This document shows positions 11,885-21,400 of a stretch of DNA of 64,000 bases, piece after piece (the stretch's first letter is position 1; each line of letters begins with the position of its first letter). The position numbers were made by a program, and so were the translations under genes. Source of the DNA: Tiliqua scincoides. Lineage: Eukaryota; Chordata; Lepidosauria; Squamata; Scincidae. Location of the stretch: positions 2,154,001-2,218,000 of the forward strand of contig NC_089829.1 of the NCBI RefSeq assembly GCF_035046505.1. The letters run 5' to 3'. The notes under the pieces are model-generated. The model ran no database searches, was not told the origin of the DNA, and saw only the letters and a list, made by a program, of their open reading frames with translations.

Positions 11885-11922
11885 TGTGGTGTGAAGCAGT
11901 GGGAGTGAGAATTGGCTGCAGG

Positions 11923-11936
11923 GCCTTTTAATAGCC
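11923..11936 (-). promoter_or_regulatory. TATA-like core promoter of the complete elastase gene
   Basis: On the minus strand the sequence reads GCTATTAAAAGGC, about 40-50 bases upstream of the ATG at 11884. This spacing is typical of pancreatic protease genes, which have short 5' leaders. A CAGCTG E-box lies further upstream at about 11960, which could serve a PTF1-type factor, but no full PTF1 motif is evident. Confidence 0.6.
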
Positions 11937-12504
11937 TCCATCCAAGCAGGCTTAGTCACAGCTGTGGGCATGGCCAGCCCTATCGCTCCTCCACCAAGGA
12001 CACATCTCAGCCTTGGACACGCACAGCTCAGTTCCCAGAAGACTCCAAGGAAACTGTGTGTAGTCACACACATTGTCATTGGCACCAGAGAAATGACCAG
12101 TCCTGGGCTTCTTTAAGGCATGCTGCAGGACTTCTGGTGAACCTCGGCTGACCTGGGTTCAGCCCCAGAAATCAGCTCTGGGAGACTGATCTATTCTCCA
12201 GGTCAGGGCAAGGCTGCCTTTGAGCATGAGTGACTATTCTTTCACCCCTAGCCACAAAGAGACCCTGCTGGGTGTCCAACTTGGGTGGAGGAAGCAACTT
12301 CTTGACAGGCTCCATTACAGTCGCCTCAGGCTTTAGAAAAGGAGCCCACATGCTCAGCATGGCCATTCATGGTCATAGCATGGGAGGCGTGGGAGGCAAA
12401 GGGCCAGAGAGAGACCAGGCCGGGAAGGAATCCAGCTGGAATGAGGAGTTCTATGAAAGACTAGAACTATTCAATTGTAAAAAGCCCTAGGGGGTTTAGA
12501 GCAG

Positions 12505-12605
12505 CCTGCCTATGTAAACCACCTTGGATTAAAGTCTGAGGAGAAATCTGATGACCAAAGAAAGGCGATATATAAATAACTGTATAAATAAATAAATAAA
12601 TAATA
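12505..12605 (+). repeat. LINE/SINE 3' tail with (AAAT)n end
   Basis: The motifs CTATGTAAACCACCTTGGAT and AAGGCGATATATAAATA followed by AAATAAATAAAT repeats are typical of the dispersed reptile retroposon tail. The same family appears in reverse at 30822-31010. The family (L2- or CR1-related) is not certain. Confidence 0.6.
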
Positions 12606-14610
12606 GTATGTGGTCAGAAGTTTTTTATTGCTAGGCTGAGAAAAATCATCCTGACTTTTGTTAAGATTCTTAGTGAGATAAGTCACGGTCATGAACTAAA
12701 GCAGCACGCATGAGTAACTCCTTCCCCCTCCCCAGGGCCATGGGGTTGCAGACTTTTGTCAGGCTTCAGGGATCCTTGTTTAGTCAATTGGGGTTTTTCT
12801 TATTCTCAGGACACCTCCTTCACAGTGTTTCAGCAAACTGACATTCTCCCCTGATGAACAGCAGAGATTACACCATGAGAACATCAGACATCCCCCTAAC
12901 TCTCCCCAGACCTTCAGCTTGCCTGGGACCCACAGCAGATGTCAGGATCTAGGATAAGGAATAATTAACCAAAAGCCAGGCTGGGAAAGGTTAAGTTGCA
13001 GGCACCTGGACAAGCATGGACAAAGTCTGCAGGGAGGACGGGCCAGGGCTTCACAAGGCCCATAGGTGGCAGCACTGGGCACCTAAGACAACTTCTAGAA
13101 CCAGGCAGGCCTGGCTACCTACACCCAGGCCTGCTTGGGTCAAGAAGTCAACATGCACATCCAAGGAGAACCAGGCAAATTGGGGGCCCAGGCATCAGGA
13201 TGTCCTTTCTCCTTGGAGTGAAGCACACCACGTCTTTCACTTCCCCTGCGCCTCTCCTGCCCCTTGGGGGGGTGTCTAATAAGGCCCGGGCATTTCTTGC
13301 TGTTTACACCAGATGAGGCATGGCAGAGACCGCAAAGAACCTTCTGTGCTCCCCCCCCAATGGGCCCAACTGCATCCAAGGCCTGACTGAGATGGGCTGC
13401 GCTCTGTCTGCACTCCTCAGTCTCTCTTACACTGCAAGGCCAGAATGGCCACACTTCCTCCTGGCTGGGCTGTGGCACACTCACTCTGCTTCCAAGGAGA
13501 GAGCCGGCACTCTTCCACTCACACTCACCCTGATACCGATCTGCTTTTCTCTTTGGCAGCACAAGCCTTTCACGGGCTCCCTGACAGAGTCCCTGCTCTA
13601 AGCGGAAGCCATGAACTTCTCAGCCAGTCCCTCCCATTGCCTTTGACCCTCCCTTCAATCTCCCTGAGAACGAAGGAGTCAAGGAAGCAGCTTAGCAGAA
13701 AGCACTTGACCTGACCCCAATGTTTCACCACAATGGGGACACCCATGTGAGACAAAACACTACAGAGCCCGCTTCCCAGCCGGCCAGCCAGCCTCCACTG
13801 CCAGAGCCCACTACCCTGTCCCAGCACAGCCTGGTTAATATGCTTCCTCGGAAGAGGCTGGGGGGGGGGGGGAATCCCAAGTGGAGGCTGAGAGGAGGTG
13901 CTAGTGGTGTGGACAGCCCCTTTTGCTGGAGCACCCTTGCTGTGCAACGGCACAGAAATCCGTGGGCTTCAACTGCTGCTGTCTCCTGTGCCTCTTGGCA
14001 AGTTGAAGCATCTGGCAGAAGTCTGCCAGAACACAGTTCTCTCCCCAGACAGTGAGCTCAGGGAGGGAACAGGCAGGCCCGCCATTGTCTTGTGATGTGG
14101 GTGCAGCAGCTGCCGCCTCCCAATTCAGGCTGGTGGAGCCCTGCTTTGAACCCCAGCTCGCCTGGAAGCCAGGTTGCTATCCACACAAAAGGAGCTGCAG
14201 GGCTTTCGGGTCCCTGGAGTCCTTTGACATAGGCCGGTCATCCCCCACCCACAGACAGGCAAAGGTGCTCTGCTGTGCCTACAGGAGGAACTTCCTGCTG
14301 ACTCTGCTCTTTGCGTTCTTCATACCTGTTGCACTGAGTTTGGGTTGTTGGTTTGCTTTGCTGCTTTATGTGTAGTGAACAGTTGTGGGAAAGAGATGAG
14401 GAAAGACTGTCAACAGCCAGAGGTACTTTGCATAGTACCAAAGCAGCTCTGCCACCGCTCCCGGGTTCCAGCACAATGAGCCAGTGGGGCTCTCAGGCAC
14501 CTGAGACAGGCCGAGCTGTTCTGAGAGTGGGGCAGATGCAAAAAATGGTGCCCTCACCATCACCCACATGGCAGCAGAAATAGAAGCAAGAGTCCAGTCC
14601 AACTCCTGGC

Positions 14611-15175
14611 CAGAGGCGTTCCTGGGGGTCCCCACGCCCGGGGCAGCCCCCAGTTTGCCCTAAGAGGCAGAGGAGGGGTGCCCTGGCAGAGCGTTCTGCG
14701 CTGAGTTCTCCTCTGGTGCTGTCTGGGGCTGCTGGAAGCGGCGCCCCAGACAGGCTGACTTCCAGCAGCCCCACACTGCTCCAAAAGAGACCTCCACGAG
14801 GCTCTGCTGGAGCCCAGGAAGCGGCACGCGTCTCCTCCGAAATTGGAGGAGGCACACACCGCTTCTGCTTTGCCTCTGCTGGACGCCCAGGAGTGCTCCT
14901 GGGAGGCAGAAGGAAGCTGCCTCTCAGGCAGTGACTTGGTGCCGACTGGGGCCCCCCTCCTTTATAGGAGGAGATGAGATGGCGCCCTAGAGCCTATAAA
15001 GGAGGAGGGGAGGGGGCGGCTCAGTCGGCGCCGAGGCGCTGACAGAGAGGCAGCAAGCTGCCTCTCCGCAGCACTCCTGGGCGCTCCTCTAGGGGGGTCA
15101 GGGTCCGAGAGGCGACCCTGGAGGGTCAGCACTCGGGGCATTTGCCCTGTTTGCCCCCCTCTAGGTCTGCCAGTG
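14611..15175. mobile_element. hAT-like foldback element with perfect 8-bp target duplication
   Basis: It begins CAGAGGCGTTCCTGGGGG and ends CTAGGTCTGCCAGTG, so the termini are inverted relatives of a CAGTGGCGNACCTAGGGG consensus. It is flanked on both sides by ctcctggc (14603-14610 and 15176-15183), an exact 8-bp duplication that fits the hAT superfamily. The centre is a long imperfect inverted repeat (arms about 14881-14967 and 14993-15086). No transposase frame is visible, so it is non-autonomous. Confidence 0.8.
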
Positions 15176-15228
15176 CTCCTGGCAGCTGGCCTGATGCTGA
15201 CCTCCTGACCCTCTGCGCTGCTTTCAAC

Positions 15229-16458
15229 CAGGGCCTTAGCTAGGGGGGCCAAGGGGGCTTTGCCACCCCTGAGCCCGCAATTTGCCCCCTAGCATATTTT
15301 CTGAACCTGTCCTCTTTTTCAGCCTCTTGTTCTCCAAACATGCTTGAATGTCCTCCACTGCAGTTTGTGTTCCCTGAGAGCTCAGCCCCTCCCCACAGGC
15401 AGCCACCTCCAATCAGCTCAGGCAGAAACATTTCTTTTTGGAGAAATCATGGTGGTGTTCTTGCCTTTCAGATATATTTTTTAAATTAATGGCTGCTGCT
15501 TTGGGTCTGGGGAGACCCTTTTTCTGGTTAGAGAAAGCATGGAAAGCATTTGGGTAACGGGAACCAAGAACTTAAGTGTGGAAAATGTTCTAAGCAGGGG
15601 GGATCTGGGGGGGCATGAGTGCAAACTGTCCTGCCAATCGGGAAGGGCACTCACCGGAATGGACAGCAAGTTTGGGTGCCAGGGGAACACCCACTGGGTG
15701 GGCGCCAATGAAATTGGCTGGAACGGGAGCCCAGGTCTACCTGCCCAGCAAATAGCCACAGAGGCTATAAGCTCAGAGCCCAATCCTATGCATGTCTACT
15801 CAGAAGTAAGTTCCATTGCAGTCAATGGGGTTTACTCCCAGGAAAGTGTGGATAGGATTTGGCTGCCATTGAGGAGCCTGGGTCTACCCAAGCAGGTAGA
15901 CCTGGGCTCCAAGTTCAGGCGGGAGCCCAGGTCTACCTGGCTAGTAGACCTGGACTCTGAAGGTAGTGCTCATAACCCTCCCCCTCAAATACAGACACAG
16001 TAATGAGTATTGTAAAAAACTAATGTTCCAATGGTGTTACTGTATTTGACTTGCATATCTTTCCTCTTGCTTTTATGTAAAGTAAATAAATGTTATTTTT
16101 GTATGAATCACTGCATCAGTAATGCGTCATCGGCTTTCAATACAAGTCAATACTACCGGCATCATAAATGAAAGGATATGTTGCATGTTATTTCTATGGA
16201 GACAAACACATTTTAGAAGGCATACAGAGATACATTTATTCTATGCAGATTATTGTTGCATTGCTTTATAGATAATGAATGTGTCTTTCAAACCCCCCCC
16301 CCCCCATATTTTCTCTTCATGCAATTTGGGTGAGTTGCTCGTCATTGATGTTTCTCCAGACTTATCTTTTCATTTTGCACACCAGTATAGATACCCCGCA
16401 TAATTGCCCAACCTGAAAAAAGACACCCCCCACCTCTAGAATCCTGGCTATGGGTCTG
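15229..16458. mobile_element. hAT-like non-autonomous element, 1.2 kb, with near-perfect 8-bp target duplication
   Basis: It starts CAGGGCCTTAGCTAGGGG and ends CCTGGCTATGGGTCTG. The reverse complement of the end, CAGACCCATAGCCAGG, matches the start. The flanks are ctttcaac (15221-15228) and ctttcaat (16459-16466), matching at 7 of 8 bases. The interior has an AT-rich part (16000-16420), a common lizard repeat unit near 15773-15860 and a perfect 18-bp hairpin at 15893-15939. No transposase is seen. Confidence 0.75.
15773..15860 (+). repeat. Dispersed lizard repeat unit nested in the hAT-like element
   Basis: The motifs CCCAATCCTATGCATGTCTA, TCAGAAGTAAG, TCAATGGGGTTTACTCCCAG and GTGTGGATAGGATT form the common short repeat I associate with squamate genomes. 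It supports the reptile assignment. Its class is uncertain. Confidence 0.6.
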
Positions 16459-16464
16459 CTTTCA

Positions 16465-16540
16465 ATATAGAACCATACAGTTGGAAGGGACCTAATAGGT
16501 CACCTGGTTAAACCCCCTGCCTTAGATAGGAAATCCTCTT
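16465..16540 (-). repeat. CR1 LINE 3' fragment, antisense
   Basis: TAGAACCATACAGTTGGAAG followed by GGACCTAATAGGTCA is the antisense CR1 signature (compare the bird and reptile AGAATCATAGAGTTGGAAGGGACC type). It starts directly at the edge of the preceding hAT-like element. Confidence 0.6.
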
Positions 16541-17179
16541 GTGGCTGAGCCTCCCAAAGGATGCCCAGACCCACAAAAAAGGGCGGGAAGGGACACTCAA
16601 TGGCCAGGTGGGCAGCCGACCTCATGGGGTGGGACGTGCCACCTTCCCTCTCCCTCTGCTGCAACTGCCTCCCGACAAGGGCACATACCAGCCACATTCT
16701 TGGGCACCGGCACCCCCAGCTGAGCTTGACAGGGCAGATCAGTCACAGTGGGAGCCCTGAGAGTCCAGACTCCCCCCCCCCCCCGGGACAGGAGCGGGGG
16801 AGAGAGGGACAGCCTCTCTGCCTCCTGTTGCCCAGGGCAGGCTCCCACTCACTGGGGCCAGAAACACATGCACTGCCTAACCCTGGACTCCTACCAGAGA
16901 CCCTCCACACCTCCCGTACTCCTGCCGCTGCTCCTTCTCCCAGTGGCAGACAGGAGACCCAAGGAGAGGCCCCCAAGCCGCCCCCAGCCCTGCTTAGGAA
17001 GCACCAGTGGCAAAGGACGTGGAGGCAGGCGGGAACCCACCCGGGAAGGCAAAGCCCACACCTCTGCCCAGAGCCAGGAGCACCACGGTGGGCGCCTGGA
17101 AGTGCCGCAGGGTGGGGCAGCCGCTGTCTGGTGGGAGGGCCCCCTGCCAGCCAGGCCTGACCGGATGCCTACCGGCAGG

Positions 17180-18470
17180 GGGCCGACCGGCCTTGGGGCC
17201 TGTGGAAGGGCCTGGCGGCCTGTGGGGGGACGAGAGCCTGTGGCGCCGGCCGGGGCTGCGGCGCTTTCCCGCGCAGCGCGGAGGTTCGTTCCGCGGCCTC
17301 CCCCGCGCAGCGCTGAGAAGGCGCAGCCGCCGCCGCGACCTGCCAGCCACAGGCGGGTCGCTCCCGGCTTCCAGCCTTGCCGGCGCTCCTGAGCACACGC
17401 AGAGTGCGGGCGGCTCGCACGGGCTTCTCGCGGCGTCTCCCGCAGCGCCACGGCCACCCGCCACCGCGAGGCAGGCGTCCCAGGCGGCGCGCGGCCACGA
17501 GTCCCCGAGCACCAGGCACGCGTCCTCCAGCGCCGCTTGACGGCGGGCGCGCGAGGGGCCACCGCTGAGATCCCCCTCTTGGTCCCGCCCGGGAGGCAGC
17601 GGCAGTGCGACGCCCTTCAGAGCGGCGCTGGGGCGAGGGGGCTCCCGGGCCTCCTTCCCGGGCGGGGGCTTGGAGAAACCCGGGTGGGCGGCGAGACCTC
17701 GGGGCTGGCATGCGCCCCGCCCCGCCCCGCCCCGCCGTCCCTTCCCGAAGTCCAGGCCGCTTTTGCCGGGGCGCCGGGAGGAGCGTGGAGCCGAGAGTGC
17801 GGGCGGCGCTGCCTGCCTGGCAGGAAAAGTTCGGCTGGGACTGGCGCGGGCTCGCCCTTTCGCAGCGGAGGAGCGCGAGCGAAGCAGCAGAGGCGGCCGG
17901 AGAGGGCCAGGGACGGAGGCTTGCCCGGCCCGGCCAGGCCCGGACCAGGACTCGACCCCGCGCCGCTCTTCTGCTCGGAGGCTGCAAATGGGAGCCGGGA
18001 AGGCTTGGAGGAGGCTCCCCGGAGGCGCCCGGACGGGGCGCTGCCGCCTCCGCCTGCCGCTGCTCCTGGCCGCCGCCGCGCTGCTGAGCGTAAGTGGAGT
18101 CGTCGGGGGCGCGGGCGGGTCGCTGGCCGCGGCGAGTGACCGCTTTGCTCCCGAGGCTTCTGCTGCGCTGCGAAGTTCCGACGCGGGACTCGGCGGCTCC
18201 TCGGGGCGCGCAGTTGGCCCACTGGTTGCGCGTCGCCACAGCGGTGCCCAGAGCTGGCGCCCCGCCCGCGCCCCTCGCTGCTGGCGCCGGCCTCTCCCCG
18301 GCCGCCCCCTTGCCGGCTAAATTTAAAAGTCGACGGGCCGAACGCGGGCGTAAAAATAGCCGCCTTCAGGTCCGCGAAGGGACAAAGGGTGGCCGCGGAA
18401 CGGGCTCCGACCGCGCCTCCAGCCAGCCCCGACGGCACCGCGGCGGCTGAGCTGCGAGCCGTACGCCGTA
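17180..18470 (+). promoter_or_regulatory. HSPG2: CpG-island promoter of HSPG2
   Basis: The block is strongly GC- and CpG-rich around exon 1 and has no TATA box. Tandem CCCCGCCCCG boxes at about 17714-17735 are likely Sp1/KLF sites. It ends shortly after the first donor site (18090). This broad, CpG-type promoter contrasts with the TATA-type elastase promoters on the other strand. The transcription start cannot be fixed from sequence. Confidence 0.75.
17988..18089 (+). CDS. HSPG2: HSPG2 exon 1: signal peptide
   Basis: The exon has 34 codons and opens [13 protein letters not shown], followed by an Arg-rich stretch and the hydrophobic core [14 protein letters not shown]. The donor is AGC|GTAAGT, phase 0. 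The n-region is longer and more basic than that of human perlecan (MGWRAAGALLLALLLHGR). Upstream the frame stays open to about 17670, but this ATG is the one placed right before a signal sequence and with G at +4. Cleavage probably falls in exon 2 near AHA. Confidence 0.85.
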
Positions 18471-21400
18471 CCTGGCGGACTTGCTGGACGGGCAGAAGGG
18501 TCTCTGGGGCGGGACTGACGGGGGGAACCTTGTGCAGCCCGAGCGACGGGGTCGGTCGCTTGCCTGGTCGGCCAGAGAGGAAGGGTCTTGGTTGGTCGGG
18601 GTCTGTGTCTTGCCTGTTCGGCCGCTCTTCCGCCCTACAGGTGCTGGTGGGGCGTGTGCTTTGGGTCTTCCCCCGGCCAGGCACAGGGCTTCCTGCCTTG
18701 GGGTGTGCATATGTGCGAGTGTGCCTTCTGCCTCTGGCATCTAAGACTGGGGGACCAACACTGGGTCACTTGTGGGGCTGCCTGACCTGCGGAGCCCCCT
18801 CCCCCTCCCCCACTGCTCTGCTGTGCAGCTCCAGTACCTCTCTAGCATAGCCAGGCAGCCCTGCAGTGCAGCCCCCAGGCGCTTGGTTCTGCTGGTTCTG
18901 GGCTGTGGGCGAAGCCTCTGCCCCCCTTGGCCCTGACCTCCTTCGCTCCCTCACAGCAGGAGCAGCAGCAGATCTGCCAGCCACACTCTCCCTGCCTGGA
19001 TTCCACCCCCACATTGTGGCCTGTAACAATGGGTGCTTTATGCCTCAATAAAGTGGAGTGTTCTGGGGGAAAAGAGCCACTGCAGCCTCTAGTGCACCTT
19101 TCCTCGAGGGCACACTGGCACATTCCTCCAGGCCTCCTGTGGCTGGAGGAGCCACACCCCTGGCAGCCTGCCCAGGGATGAGGGGGCTAGGGCCATGGCA
19201 GTGGGGCCCCAGGTTGGTACTGCAAGGGGTGGCAGGCAGGATGCTGTCCTCCTGGCCCTGGATCTGGAGCAATGGGGTTGAGATGGTTCTGCTGGGCAGA
19301 GTAGGAGGCTGTTCGTCAACCTCTGCCCGTCATCTTTCCAAGGACTCTGGCTGCTGGCTGATGTTGGCATGAATGGCCTCAGGGTCCAGCAGCACCCTCA
19401 AAACCCAGGGCCAGCCTGCCCCAGTGACTCCCATGAGTTTCCCAGAGGGGTATAGAGTGGCGTGGGCCGACTGTTTGGCCAGAGACTGGGCAAGTGCCTG
19501 GGGGTGGCCCCGGGATTGTTCAGGAAGGTAACAGTGCCCTCCATGGGGGCAACTCTCCTCTTGCAAGGGGCTTTCCTTTGGGTTCTGCAGTCCACTGGAG
19601 TTTCCAGGGTGCTAGTGAGAGGACCTGCCACCCAGAGGGCCTGGCATTACTCCAGCGCTCACTCAGGGCTGACTTGTTGCACCAGGTAGCCCTGGCCTGG
19701 TTTGTGCCACCAGCTATGCCAAGTGGGGCTTGGCTGGAGGGCAGTGGGGCAGAGTGGAGGGAGGCTGTCTTGCTGCTTGCATCCTGGTGTGGGTCAGTTC
19801 CTGAAGTGAGTCTTTGGGACTAGGCCTCCCTGGCGCTGGAGCCAAGGCCGTTCTGCTGCTGCTCTGGTCAGCCCTCTTCTTCTCTGTGCTCCAACCTCCT
19901 CCCCCTACATGGGGTGTCTGAGCAGCAGGTACTGGACAGGGAGCTCTCTGTGTGTGCTGGGCAGAGGGTGGGGGGAGATGTTCAGGGAGGGAAGGCTGAG
20001 GTGAACTGGTTGGGAAGGTCTGCTGCCTCCTGCTCCTTCCTGGCCCTCCCAGTCTGGCCTCTTACTCCCCTCGCCCACCCCAGGCCTGCTTGCCCCAACT
20101 CGTTCCCTGAAGGGACCCCTGCTGGACGACCCTGTGGAATTCCGGGGAGGAGGAGGAATCCAGGTCCAGGGTGAGGTGGGGAAAGGAAACAGGAGGTGAG
20201 GCAGAGCTGGAAACTGGCGTCTAAAAATAACCCTTTTGCAACGACTGCCAGGCCTTTTGCAACCTCTGCCAGACCAGGTCCCCTCCCCACCCTGCAGGGC
20301 TTGCTTTGGGCCTTGGCTCACTGAGTGAGCAGCCCTGGAAGCCCCCTTTAAGTGCTGGTGGCACCTGGGACATGGGAACTGGGACCGCAGTGATGTGGGC
20401 GACTGCTTCTAAGCACGTGCAAAGTGCCTTTCTTTCAGAAACAGCCACTGAAACAGGAGCAACCAGCCTCCTTCTCTCCCACCTTGGGCCTGCTGGGAGC
20501 AGGGCTGGCAGGGTCCTCTTCCTAAAAGCGGTTGGGGGCTGAGTGCCAAAGGCAGGGGAGCCCAGTGGTGTTGCCTGTGTCTCTTGGGGTCCTCCCCAGG
20601 GCGGGAGGCAAAGACAGTTGGGGTAGGAAGCCCCTCCGCTGCTGCCAAGGAGCCAGGTCCAGGTTGGGGAAGCAGGTGCTTGGAGGAGAGCCAGGTGGGG
20701 CCCTGCCTACTGGTGGAGGTGGATCAGCTGTGGAGAACATGGCCAGGCTGGTGGTGACCTGGCATGTGGTGGCTGGAGGAGCACAGTGGTCCCACAGCAC
20801 TGGGAGACCGACTGGGGATGTGCTGAGACTCTGTGGCTGGGGAGTCCCAGAGGGAGGGAGGAGCTGGCACAGGGACACGCCTTTCCCTTCCCCCTGTGGG
20901 GCAACAGTCTCTCTGCAGGAACTCCCATTCCTGTGCTGTCTGGTGAGTTGGGGAAATGCTCTGCATGTGCTTAGAGCTGTGCTTGCCCTCAGCCCACTTC
21001 AGTGTTCCGGGAGGTCTGTCCTGGAGCTCAAAGTGGGTTTGTGGCCGGTCTCCCCCCCTCCCCCGAGTGTCTTCCTGCAAGGCTTTGGTCTGCTGTGGGG
21101 TGCTGCTGGAAGAGGGAGCCTGGGCCTTGCAGAGCAAAGTCTGTGAGGACTGTCCAGCTGGGTGACAGATCCAGTCCCTTTCCTGGTGCATTCCTCAGGC
21201 TGCCTGCCTGTGATGTGCCTGGGTCAGACCCTCAACCTGCCCCCTCCTCGGGTGCCCACTGCTGCCACTGGCTGCAATGCAAAAGGTGCTGCTGTGACCT
21301 GTCTTTCTTCCTTTGGCCTGCCTGGCTGACAAGGGGGCAAAGGGCACCCCAAGGAATATCTGGTAAGTAGGTGACTTACAGGAGTACTATCCGGGCTGGC

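Larger units (their letters stand above)
11937..17100. other. Intergenic region between the elastase and HSPG2 promoters
   Basis: This divergent spacer holds a retroposon tail (12505-12605), two neighbouring hAT-like elements (14611-15175 and 15229-16458) and a CR1 fragment (about 16465-16540). The parts 12606-14610 and 16541-17100 show no recognisable gene. Homopolymer G or C runs occur at about 13860-13872 and 16771-16784. Confidence 0.6.

Noticed and set aside
14052-14375. Open frame ending in a hydrophobic stretch (LLTLLFAFFIPVALSLGCW)
   Set aside because: A single hydrophobic run without start context, neighbours or a family; likely chance.
17169-18684. Long frames antisense to HSPG2 exon 1
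   Set aside because: Same GC-island artefact; no splice logic or domain, and the sense strand has a convincing signal-peptide exon.
19044-19054. CAATAAAGT as a polyadenylation signal
   Set aside because: It is isolated in HSPG2 intron 1 with no exon upstream that would end there.
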